From Sphingobacteriales bacterium (GTDB lineage: Bacteria; Bacteroidota; Bacteroidia; Sphingobacteriales; Sphingobacteriaceae): DNA of 64,000 nucleotides. The first letter of the stretch is position 1; each line of letters begins with the position of its first letter. The position numbers were made by a program, and so were the translations under genes. This document shows positions 8,000 through 15,962 of this stretch, piece by piece. The notes below the pieces were generated by a model. That model did not search any database. It saw only the letters and a program-made list of their open reading frames with translations, and was not told the origin of the DNA. The stretch is from positions 35,993-99,992 of the forward strand of contig JAQBOG010000003.1 in the NCBI GenBank assembly GCA_028288165.1, read 5' to 3'.

Positions 8000-8962
8000 A
8001 TGGATGAATATCTGTTAAATGTTCTTAATGAATCAACTAGAGTAATCAGCAAACTGCAGATTCTGTCGAATTATTTCGAAGACGATGTGGTTTACAAAAT
8101 CTATTTAAGAACCCAGGTGATCCATGATTTATTTGAAACCAACCCTGAAATAAGCGCTAGTAAACTGGAGTTGTTCCATCTTCAGTTTACGCAAAGCGTA
8201 ATTGATCTGTTAAAAAGGATCAAAAAGAACAATGAGAAAAATGTAAGTCTGGTGTATGATGAAATTCAATTAAACAATGATTTAATTGATAAAATGAACG
8301 AAAGCGTATATACAGAAAAGCATTTTAACCTGGATAAGCAAAGGCAAACCCTTAAAATAAATACCTCATTAAGGCGATTGTATCAGGTGCTTTCGGATGA
8401 TTCTACCGACTTTCCGTTCTCTAAAAACATTTTATCATTCAGTTCCAGATACGCAAAGGATTTTTTTTACGAGGTATCTCCTGAGCTTTTTGATGAGTTG
8501 GTAACCTATAGCCATGAGGAGGTTTATACTAACACGTATGCGCTTATTGAAAAAAAGCTGTTAGGGAAATTATGCAAGTATGATTTTAAAACCGATTTCT
8601 ATTGTGGTTTAAAAGCTGGGAATGTGATTGTAGAGGTCTATAAGTTTCAAAACACGGACAGCTACTTTCTTTTTTTACCATCTAGAAATCTCTTTTTATT
8701 CTTTGATCCTGTAAAAATATCTGAGCTTGATTTGGAAACCACAATTTCGAAGAAATCAACAATTATTCAGGAATTACGATATAAGTCAGACAGGCTTGAA
8801 AGCTCTATACTCGGGTTAAAAACATATATTCCACCAGATATCAGGGCTTTGTTGCAGGAGAGCTATCATAAAATCTCTGATATTAGTTTTTTAGATACGA
8901 TTAGCAATGCTGATGTTCAGGCGAATGTTTTAAAAACGATGCTTAGAACGGATATGATGTAA
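8000..8962 (+). CDS. Unknown helical protein of the Ter operon
   Basis: I do not recognise this 320-residue protein. It has no signal peptide or membrane segment. Residues 1-130 look all-helical and charged (repeated hydrophobic heptads such as VIDLLKRIKKNNEKN). The middle, about residues 185-240, looks like a compact alpha/beta piece (FYCGLKAGNVIVEVYKF, SYFLFLPSRNLFLFFDP). The C-terminus is helical again. It sits 7 bp after telA and 86 bp before terC, so it is almost certainly cotranscribed and probably works with TelA. A scaffold or accessory role is an inference from position only. Confidence 0.75.
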   Translation: MDEYLLNVLNESTRVISKLQILSNYFEDDVVYKIYLRTQVIHDLFETNPEISASKLELFHLQFTQSVIDLLKRIKKNNEKNVSLVYDEIQLNNDLIDKMNESVYTEKHFNLDKQRQTLKINTSLRRLYQVLSDDSTDFPFSKNILSFSSRYAKDFFYEVSPELFDELVTYSHEEVYTNTYALIEKKLLGKLCKYDFKTDFYCGLKAGNVIVEVYKFQNTDSYFLFLPSRNLFLFFDPVKISELDLETTISKKSTIIQELRYKSDRLESSILGLKTYIPPDIRALLQESYHKISDISFLDTISNADVQANVLKTMLRTDMM

Positions 8963-9048
8963 TAATTGTTTTGAATAATAACACAGTAACAGGTTATAGA
9001 TAATGAAACATTTCCGAAGAAGGAATCACTAATAATTACATAAACACG

Positions 9049-9864
9049 ATGGATTTTTTACACACAATATTTGGTAATGACATAAATGCGGGCTTACTAA
9101 TAATTTTAAATTTAATAGTAATTGAAAGTTTATTGTCAGTTGATAATGCTGCGGTTTTAGCAACCATGGTAATGGATTTGCCCAAAGACCAACGGAAGAA
9201 GGCACTAAAATATGGGATTATTGGAGCTTATGTTTTTAGAGGGATATGCTTGTTTTTAGCAGCTTGGCTTGTTAAAATTTGGTGGCTTAAACCATTGGGC
9301 GGTTTCTATTTACTGTACCTGGCGTTTGATTATTTTAAAAGCAAAAATGCAGATAAAGAAGAGGAGGAAGTGGATAAAAACAAAAGCTGGATTTATCGTA
9401 CTACAGTAGGAGCAATGGGTACATTCTGGGCTACAGTTGCATTGGTAGAAGTAATGGATTTGGCGTTTTCAATTGATAACGTGTTTGCTGCAGTAGCTTT
9501 CACAGATAATATTTATTTAATATATATCGGTGTGTTTATAGGGATTTTGGCCATGAGGTTTGTTGCTCAGGCTTTTGTAAACCTAATGGAAAAGTTTTCT
9601 TTTCTAGAGACAATTGCCTTTATTGTAATAGGAGTTTTAGGCTTAAAGTTGTCCGCTTCATTGATCACACATTTTTATGCTGAAAGTTCTGTTGCCAAAG
9701 TTCTTGATAGCGAAGCTACAGATCTATTTATTTCGATTTTTACAGTCGCTATTTTTGTTATCCCTGTAATCACTTCTTTGCTGTTTAATTTTCCACGTAA
9801 ATCAGTTTCGGCAGCAGAAACGCCTGTATCACACCTTGCGGAAGATGTGTTAGATAAAAGTTGA
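9049..9864 (+). CDS. terC: TerC-family integral membrane protein
   Basis: A 271-residue inner-membrane protein with about seven to eight hydrophobic segments. The two inverted family motifs are present: ESLLSVDNAAVLA near residues 25-37 and EVMDLAFSIDNVFAA near residues 137-151. Their Asp-Asn pairs are the presumed metal-binding sites within the membrane. A charged loop (KNADKEEEEVDKNKS) lies between them. TerC proteins anchor the Ter complex and have been linked to metal (manganese) export. It closes the operon and is followed 59 bp later by a perfect 23-bp hairpin. Confidence 0.95.
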   Translation: MDFLHTIFGNDINAGLLIILNLIVIESLLSVDNAAVLATMVMDLPKDQRKKALKYGIIGAYVFRGICLFLAAWLVKIWWLKPLGGFYLLYLAFDYFKSKNADKEEEEVDKNKSWIYRTTVGAMGTFWATVALVEVMDLAFSIDNVFAAVAFTDNIYLIYIGVFIGILAMRFVAQAFVNLMEKFSFLETIAFIVIGVLGLKLSASLITHFYAESSVAKVLDSEATDLFISIFTVAIFVIPVITSLLFNFPRKSVSAAETPVSHLAEDVLDKS

Positions 9865-9923
9865 TTAATTGTTATATTAAAAAAATATTTGTTTAATATA
9901 GAATTGTTTCCTTAACTTAAGGA

Positions 9924-9975
9924 CGATTGTATGAGAAAAAATATTTTTTTTGAAATATTTTTTCTCATACAATCG
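9924..9975. repeat. Perfect 23-bp inverted repeat after terC
   Basis: Arms at 9924-9946 and 9953-9975 are exact reverse complements (start CGATTGTATGAG, end CTCATACAATCG) with a 6-base loop TTTTTG. The inner part is A/T tracts. It could act as the operon terminator, although no separate T-run follows the hairpin, and it lies 12 bp before the tRNA-like sequence. Confidence 0.85.
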
Positions 9976-9987
9976 GTTAGTCTTCAA

Positions 9988-10058
9988 GGTCGGATGGCTG
10001 AGTGGTTAGGCAAGGATCCGCAAGATCCTTTACATTGGTTCAAATCCTTTTCCGACCT
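9988..10058 (+). tRNA. tRNA-Cys-like sequence (anticodon GCA), possibly degenerate
   Basis: The acceptor stem GGTCGGA/TCCGACC pairs perfectly (9988-9994 with 10051-10057). Base 73 is T, the identity base of tRNA-Cys. A D-arm with GG at 10004-10005 and the T-loop TTCAAAT (10039-10045) are present. The anticodon stem AGGAT/ATCCT encloses CCGCAAG, with anticodon GCA at 10020-10022. Oddities: position 33 is C in place of the near-invariant T, and the T-stem ATTGG/CCTTT has two T-T mismatches. CCA is not encoded. It may be a working but unusual tRNA-Cys or a decaying copy. Confidence 0.55.
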
Positions 10059-10392
10059 CTATTTTCTCCAAGTGATTGCCACGTACTGATGCACCGTAAT
10101 TGTTGAGCAAAAACCCATAGCTTCTTCCACTAATTACGCAGCTTAATATTCGGAGAATCCTCGTCGAGAGTTGTTCTCGATAGGGTTTTCATCCAGTTTT
10201 AACAAAATCGTTAAGATTAAATGAATCCATCCGTTTCGTTTAAATTGCCCCATATGTAACAGCTTAAATGCGCTAGTAAATAATATTCAAGTATCTACGT
10301 TGTTATTATTACTTTAGAATTTTATGTCTATGTCTTTAAATGCCACCACTCTTAAAAACCTTATCCTATAAATCAACATCCAATCGGGTCAA
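10059..10392. other. Intergenic region with one small hairpin
   Basis: Gap between the tRNA-like sequence and the GH95-like gene. TCGAGA (10164-10169) and TCTCGA (10175-10180) form a short stem with loop GTTGT. I see no coding sequence and no good paired promoter elements. Confidence 0.4.
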
Positions 10393-12849
10393 ATGAATTT
10401 CAAAAAGTTAGTCCATCAACTAAAATTAAACCGTTTACGTTCTTTTGTTATCGCATGTGTTATAACAATTAGCGTAACAACACTTAATGCTCAAACTAAT
10501 TCTTCCTTTATAATCCCTGCTCGTGGTTTTTCTAGTGGGTCTCCAGCATCAATTTGGGAAAATTCTTTAATTACCGGAAACGGAACCATGGGAGCCCTTG
10601 TAATGGGTCAGCCGTATAATGAGACGGTGATTTTAAGTCATGCTAAATTATATATACCCCTGAACGAGCCAAAACAACTCATTAATCAGGCGAGCCGATT
10701 AACGGAGATCCAGACTTTATTGCTAGAAGGTAAATATCAGGAAGCGGCCAAAATTCCCACTCAGCAGCGTGATATTGAAGGGTTTAATATTGGAAGAGAT
10801 CCATTCATTCCGGCTTTTGATATTAAAATTGAACAACCGGCTTCAACTATCAAAAATTATTTGCGAACGGTTAATTATGAAAGTGGTGAGGCAAACGTGA
10901 ACTGGACGGATAGTACCGGCACTTTTAAACGAACTGTTTTTGTATCCAGGCCCGACAGCGTGATCGTACTATCTATTAAAGGAAATGGGAAAATAAATTG
11001 TTCTATCAGGTTTAGTCAGCGCCCCATTGAAGCTAAGCAAGTTCAGTTTGTTAGTCAAGGCATCGCAAATATGCAAACCAATGCAAGTAGCCAATGGCTA
11101 ACTTATCGTAGCGAATTCAAAAATAAATATACTGGGGGGTTACAAGGATACGAGGGAGTTGGCCGCATCATATTGAAAGGTGGTAAAACAAGAGTAGAAC
11201 AAGGGAAACTGGTTATTTCACAAGCAGATGAGGTCTTGCTTCTGGTCAAAATAAATCCATCCTACAACTACAGCACTTCGCAAATCCCATTATTGAAGGC
11301 AGAATTATTAGCAAAATCAACTAATTACGACGAATTGTTAACTCGCCATGCTCAAATACATGGTGAACTATTTAATAGAGCCAAGCTTGATTTGAGCAGT
11401 GCTGATTCTGATAAAGTATTAAATACCGAAGAGATGCTTTTGAAAGCAAAAAAGCAAGTTCCTTTAGCGCAAATCGAAAAGATGTTTGATGCCGGTAGAT
11501 ATAATATTATTAGTGCGATGGGTACTAATCCGCCAAACTTGCAAGGGATTTGGAGCGGTACGTGGACAGCACCATGGTCTGCAGATTTTACACATGACGG
11601 AAATGTGCAATCTGCAATTGCCAGCGTTTTAAGCGGAAATATGCCCGAGCTGATGTCGGCGTATTTCAATTACCATGAACGGAATTTAGCTACCTACCGG
11701 GATAATGCACGACTGTTGTTTGGAACGAGGGGAATACACGTTCCAGCACACACAAGTACAACGGGAACGGATACCGATTTTGGAGAAATATGGTGTTTGT
11801 CCTTATGGACAGGCGGAGCCGGTTGGACTGCCAATAGCTTTTATGATTACTACCTATATACTGGTGATCATGAGTTTTTAGCCAAACACGCATATCCTTT
11901 TATGAAAGAAGCTGCTCAATTTTATGAGGATTTTCTGAAACCAGGAAAAGATGGCAAATTGGTATTTAATCCTTCGTACTCACCTGAAAATAATCCATCT
12001 AACGGAACATCGCAAGCAGCCATCAATTCAACAATGGATGTAATGATAGCAAGGCAGCTATTACGTAATTGCATTGTGGCAGCACAAGCTTTAAACATAG
12101 ATGAAGGTGAGATTGGTATATGGAAAAAAATGTTGTTGAAACTTCCTGAATACAAAGTTGCCACAGATGGAACATTACGGGAGTGGCTTTGGCCGGATTT
12201 AGAAGAAAACCATAAACACCGTCATTCGTCTCAGTTGTATGCTTTGTTTGATGTTGCTGACCCACTTATTATTAATTACCCACGTTTGGTAAATGCAGTA
12301 AATCGTACCATTGATGAAAAAATGAAATTTCGGATTGCAGAAGATGGCGGTGAAATGTCTTTCGGCTTGGTTCAATTAGGTTTGGCTGCCGCACACATCG
12401 GGCAAGCAGAAAAAGCGAATCAAATCGTAAAATGGCTCTCAAGTAAATATTGGTCTACCGGTATGGGCTCATTTCATAATGTAGGGAATTTGTTCAATAC
12501 AGACATTAGCGGTGGGCTACCGGCTGTAATTATACAAATGTTGGCGTATTCAGAACCTGGCCTGGTTTCATTAATACCAGCGTTGCCCAAAGAATGGAAT
12601 AAAGGAAAAATAGAAGGAGTGCTGCTTCGTGGCCAAATTCAGGTTAAATCTTTAAGCTGGAATGGAAAACATGTAGAAGTGGTATTGAAATCTGCCGTAG
12701 CGCAAAATATCGATTTGAAATTTCCTAAAAGCATCGAAAGCATTTCTGCTGATAGAATAAAAAAAGCCAAATATCCTGCTCATCCAGAAAGATATATGTT
12801 ATCCTTACCTGCAGAAGAAGAAGTTAAAATTATTGTGGAGTTAGAATAA
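10393..12849 (+). CDS. Divergent GH95-family-like glycoside hydrolase, secreted
   Basis: An 818-residue exported protein with a signal peptide ending TTLNAQT near residue 35. It has the GH95 (alpha-L-fucosidase/alpha-L-galactosidase) layout: N-terminal beta-sandwich starting with WENSLITGNGTMGALV, a central (alpha/alpha)6 barrel with NLQGIWSGTWTAPW near residue 383, PSYSPENNPSNG and a C-terminal beta domain. The Glu of SPEN aligns with the GH95 general acid. The usual NxNxxMNYWP segment is replaced by DGNVQSAIASV, and the late IDGNFG becomes TDISGG, so the specificity is likely shifted. It stands alone, without SusCD partners. GH95-like fold is well supported; the substrate is open. Confidence 0.8.
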   Translation: MNFKKLVHQLKLNRLRSFVIACVITISVTTLNAQTNSSFIIPARGFSSGSPASIWENSLITGNGTMGALVMGQPYNETVILSHAKLYIPLNEPKQLINQASRLTEIQTLLLEGKYQEAAKIPTQQRDIEGFNIGRDPFIPAFDIKIEQPASTIKNYLRTVNYESGEANVNWTDSTGTFKRTVFVSRPDSVIVLSIKGNGKINCSIRFSQRPIEAKQVQFVSQGIANMQTNASSQWLTYRSEFKNKYTGGLQGYEGVGRIILKGGKTRVEQGKLVISQADEVLLLVKINPSYNYSTSQIPLLKAELLAKSTNYDELLTRHAQIHGELFNRAKLDLSSADSDKVLNTEEMLLKAKKQVPLAQIEKMFDAGRYNIISAMGTNPPNLQGIWSGTWTAPWSADFTHDGNVQSAIASVLSGNMPELMSAYFNYHERNLATYRDNARLLFGTRGIHVPAHTSTTGTDTDFGEIWCLSLWTGGAGWTANSFYDYYLYTGDHEFLAKHAYPFMKEAAQFYEDFLKPGKDGKLVFNPSYSPENNPSNGTSQAAINSTMDVMIARQLLRNCIVAAQALNIDEGEIGIWKKMLLKLPEYKVATDGTLREWLWPDLEENHKHRHSSQLYALFDVADPLIINYPRLVNAVNRTIDEKMKFRIAEDGGEMSFGLVQLGLAAAHIGQAEKANQIVKWLSSKYWSTGMGSFHNVGNLFNTDISGGLPAVIIQMLAYSEPGLVSLIPALPKEWNKGKIEGVLLRGQIQVKSLSWNGKHVEVVLKSAVAQNIDLKFPKSIESISADRIKKAKYPAHPERYMLSLPAEEEVKIIVELE

Positions 12850-13117
12850 GTTTCATATTTGTTAGTATATATTATCAAAAATTTAATTATTTTCTTTTTA
12901 GTTTTCTGTTTTTTGAACGAATTTTTAATTTTATGCGCATTAGGGCCCAATTAAATTCAAAATAAATTATCTAATGTTTGCTCATGATCGATTATTTTAT
13001 CTATTAATTAATGGATAAATTGTGAAATCTATATGATGTTTAACTTTTTATAAAATTTCTTAAACAAATGTTTTGTTTGTTGGTAGTGTAGGTATCAAAC
13101 TAAAAACTATTAACATT

Positions 13118-13717
13118 ATGAAAAAAGCGTTCTCAAGAAGTTTAATTGCCGTAGCTACAGTTGTAACTGTATTTTTTGCATGTCAAAAAGATGAATCTAA
13201 AACCAGCTTGAAAGCTGAGAAATTGGTAGCCCAAAAATGCTTGCAGGAAACTAAAGGGGTATCTACCTCAAGTGAATCTCCTTACAATGTTTATTTATAC
13301 AAAATCACCGACAATGGAGATGGATCATTTACCTGGGAGTGGCGAGTTAGGAATTTAACTCCTGGAAATGGTAAGAACAATGGTACTGTTCAAGATCTAA
13401 GCCATTGGAATATCGATTTAGGAGAATGTATTACTTCTGATGATATAAAAAGTGGTGCAACTAGCACAGATGGTATTACCTGGACTCCAATTGCAGCAGG
13501 AGATTTAGTAGTTAAGCAAGACAAAAGCCAAGATTGCTATACCGATCCAATCTTTAAATTTGATCTGGGTACAACAGGTTCTAACATTTCTTACTACCGT
13601 TTAACAATTGACAAAAATGTTTCTCATACAGCCGTAACAGCCGTATACAAATCAGGAAAAAACACTGGCTGTGGTGTGTTTACTACTTGTGGTTTCGGCT
13701 GCCCAGCTACATTATAA
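13118..13717 (+). CDS. Putative surface lipoprotein, unknown function
   Basis: I start at the ATG at 13118. The upstream in-frame ATG at 13073 would place 15 odd residues before a clean lipoprotein signal (SLIAVATVVTVFFAC, lipid Cys at residue 23). The mature part is a beta-rich domain with YNVYLYKITDNGDGSFTWEW, then LSHWNIDLGECI. It ends in a cysteine-rich tail CGVFTTCGFGC. Cys pairs suggest disulfides outside the cytoplasm. It is monocistronic, with a strong terminator 41 bp after the stop. No family recognised. Confidence 0.8.
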   Translation: MKKAFSRSLIAVATVVTVFFACQKDESKTSLKAEKLVAQKCLQETKGVSTSSESPYNVYLYKITDNGDGSFTWEWRVRNLTPGNGKNNGTVQDLSHWNIDLGECITSDDIKSGATSTDGITWTPIAAGDLVVKQDKSQDCYTDPIFKFDLGTTGSNISYYRLTIDKNVSHTAVTAVYKSGKNTGCGVFTTCGFGCPATL

Positions 13718-13755
13718 CTATCCTCTTTAAATACATTATAACTATCCTATTTAAA
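13708..13755 (+). repeat. 24-bp tandem duplication across the stop codon
   Basis: Two adjacent 24-base units (13708-13731 and 13732-13755) both read TACATTATAACTATCCT and differ at one base (C to A). The first unit contains the end and stop codon of the lipoprotein gene. The second is a non-coding copy. Confidence 0.9.
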
Positions 13756-13757
13756 AA

Positions 13758-13796
13758 AGCAAAGCCGGCATCAAATTTTGATGCCGGCTTTTTTGC
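13758..13796 (+). terminator. Rho-independent terminator after lipoprotein gene
   Basis: Stem AAGCCGGCATCAAA (13762-13775) pairs with TTTGATGCCGGCTT (13777-13790), followed by TTTT. The stem is GC-rich in its lower half and ends the 13118-13717 transcript. Confidence 0.92.
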
Positions 13797-13855
13797 TATA
13801 TATTAAAACTTATTCTTTATCAGGTTGTTAGGTTCTTAGATATCTCTCACTAAGA

Positions 13856-13981
13856 ATGAAAAAGTCCACCTTACAGATTTTGTTTTTTATCACTCTGATT
13901 TTAGGGACTTACTTATCTGTGGCGAAGTTTCCTGATACTGTCGGAAGCTATAAAATGGACCGAGTCTCGAAGCTTAAATGA
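13856..13981 (+). CDS. Possible 41-residue secreted or membrane peptide
   Basis: An ATG at 13856 opens 41 codons ending TGA at 13981. The start MKKSTLQILFFITLILGTYL looks like a signal peptide or single membrane helix, and a short charged tail with SYKMDRVSKLK follows. No Shine-Dalgarno sequence is evident and there is no recognisable family. It lies between a terminator and the convergent MFS gene. The signal-like start is the only support. Confidence 0.3.
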   Translation: MKKSTLQILFFITLILGTYLSVAKFPDTVGSYKMDRVSKLK

Positions 13982-14016
13982 GTTTTCAATTTAATAATTT
14001 CCCATTAAACTGGTCA

Positions 14017-15513
14017 TTAAGCCGCATTTTGGGTATTACCTATTGAATTAATCTTTTTCTTAATTGAAACACTTACGGGGTTGGTAGCATATAAATACTG
14101 AACGCTTCTGCTCTGTATCCCTCTTTTGAGCTTTTTACCAAAACTTTTCCGCATAACGATAAAAACAACCTCTTTTCCGATCTCGCCGTTTTCCTTAACC
14201 GACTTTAGAAACCGCAATGAGAACATAGCTAAGATGCCGCCAATCAGAAAGAAGAAGTTCCAACCTTGAAGCTTTATTAAAGGAATTAACGAAATCGAAC
14301 CTGAGCTAGTCCATTCTATATTCCAAACTAGCTCGTGTGAAGCAAAAAAGTCGGCCATTAAACCACCGATCATTGGTGCTACAGCAGAGAATAAAGCCAC
14401 AATGATGTTCCGTGCCGATAAGTAAACCATTCCTTCTTCTTTTGGAGCTAGCTTAATACCAATATGGGTTATGGCTAAATTAATTCCGGATGTAGCAATA
14501 CCACTAAAGATATTAATCACCGCTAGTAAACTTAACACGGCATAATTGCTCGTAGGTAAGGTGACAAATGCCCAGGCAATTAGACAACAAACGTAAATTG
14601 GCGCACAAATATTAATGATCGTTTTGTTGCTGTATTTGTCGGAATATCGACCCCAAATTTTTATCGAAAATATAGTACTTAACTGACCAAGTAAACCCAA
14701 CGCGATTACATAAGATAGTGAAAGTCCGAGCGTTTTCATCATGTAAACCGTGAAAAAAGGCGTGGCTAAATTCAAAGCAAATGACCAAAACGAATTAAAT
14801 ATCAACAGGCTCCTGAAGTTTTTATCTTTCAGTGGCCTATGCATTAACTTAATTACGTTTTCATAACCAATATTCGCTTTTGGTTCCGGCGTTTTACTTA
14901 AAAAATATACCGCTAATAATCCTAAACTTCCTCCTACTATAAACAAAAGAGAGTAAGCGGTTATTTCGTATTGTGGAAAGTGAATTTGAATATAATCAAC
15001 CGAAAAGGCTGTTAAAAGACTTAAACTAACATTTAAAATTTGCGCTAAACGACCTCGATGCGAAAAGTAGGTTCCGAGTATTTTTTCGGGTACTAAATCT
15101 TTCATCCATGAATTCCAGCTGGCGCCACCTATTGCACCAAAAAAATAATGAAAAAACAACAAGTAAATCATTACCGACAAACTGGTCTCTTTTGAAAACA
15201 AAAAAGGTAAAAAACCAATAATGAGTAATGGAAACCGGGCAGAGAAATTACCTAATACAGAAATTGCCCTTCGATTTTTAAATTTATGTACCAGCCAAAC
15301 GGAAACAAGTTGAAACACACTGGTGAATGTGGGCATGGCCGCAAGTAAACCTAGCTGAAAGTTGGAAGCTCCCAGATGTATGGCAATAGCGACTAGAAAG
15401 GTGCCTGCAGTTAATGCAACCATCGCCTCGGTAGCCACTCCATCGGCAACAACAAGGTTTAAACCGGATCTAATTTGTTTGGTAGTTAATTTGTCGGAAG
15501 GAGAAAAGTTCAT
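14017..15513 (-). CDS. Major facilitator superfamily transporter
   Basis: An inner-membrane permease of 498 residues from the ATG at 15513; a TTG 12 codons upstream is a less likely start. About 12 hydrophobic segments are seen, with a cytoplasmic loop in the middle (KTPEPKANIGYENVIKLMHRPLKD) separating two six-helix halves. A GxxSDK-type motif, KIWGRYSDKYSNK, follows helix 8 and is typical of MFS A-motif repeats. The tail of about 60 residues is basic and cytoplasmic. The substrate is not evident. It lies upstream of the ChrB-AraC regulator on the same strand but 449 bp away, so coregulation is only a possibility. Confidence 0.9.
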   Translation of the reverse strand: MNFSPSDKLTTKQIRSGLNLVVADGVATEAMVALTAGTFLVAIAIHLGASNFQLGLLAAMPTFTSVFQLVSVWLVHKFKNRRAISVLGNFSARFPLLIIGFLPFLFSKETSLSVMIYLLFFHYFFGAIGGASWNSWMKDLVPEKILGTYFSHRGRLAQILNVSLSLLTAFSVDYIQIHFPQYEITAYSLLFIVGGSLGLLAVYFLSKTPEPKANIGYENVIKLMHRPLKDKNFRSLLIFNSFWSFALNLATPFFTVYMMKTLGLSLSYVIALGLLGQLSTIFSIKIWGRYSDKYSNKTIINICAPIYVCCLIAWAFVTLPTSNYAVLSLLAVINIFSGIATSGINLAITHIGIKLAPKEEGMVYLSARNIIVALFSAVAPMIGGLMADFFASHELVWNIEWTSSGSISLIPLIKLQGWNFFFLIGGILAMFSLRFLKSVKENGEIGKEVVFIVMRKSFGKKLKRGIQSRSVQYLYATNPVSVSIKKKINSIGNTQNAA

Positions 15514-15962
15514 TTTAAATTGTAATGCTGTGTTAATAGAATCCAGCAATACAATCCGTCAAAAAATCTGAATGGTATGCTTTTCTAATTGAAAGAAGTG
15601 CATTTTTTTGTTGGCTTCTTCCAGGTACTTGGAAATCTATGGTCATTACGGAGAATAGGGAGCAACGGTTACGTGTAAGAATGATATTTATATAAGATTT
15701 TGTGAGGTATATTCCGGCCTTGGGTTACACAGAGATAAGAGGAGGGAAGGCACAGAGATTGAGGGAAGGCAACAAATGTAATTATCAGAAGATAAGAGGA
15801 TGGGAGGCAGAGAAATTGATAGAGATTAGATGGATACCTTTTACGCATTAACCTCCGTGTATCTCTGTGAAACCTCGGTGAATCTCTGTGTAATTCTTGC
15901 GTATGCCCTAGAGATTAGCTTCTATCACATTTCCGTGAATCTCTGTTTCATAAACCGATAGT
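15514..15962. other. Intergenic region carrying CACAGAGAT/ATCTCTGTG repeats
   Basis: CACAGAGAT occurs at about 15728 and 15751. Its reverse complement ATCTCTGTG occurs at about 15860 and 15881, with a partial copy ATCTCTGT near 15939. Purine-rich G/A strings on the left (GGAGGGAAGG, GAGGGAAGG) face CCTCCGTG/CCTCGGTG strings on the right, so the region is a loose inverted repeat about 220 bp long. No coding sequence. Confidence 0.6.

Noticed and set aside
3968..9864. Ter operon as a prophage or plasmid island
   Set aside because: No integrase, transposase, att-like direct repeat or change in base composition was seen around it. The adjacent tRNA-like sequence alone is not enough evidence.
14017..15513. 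MFS permease as the arabinose importer
   Set aside because: It lies about 6 kb from the ara genes, beyond terminators and without an operator match nearby. Its substrate cannot be inferred.
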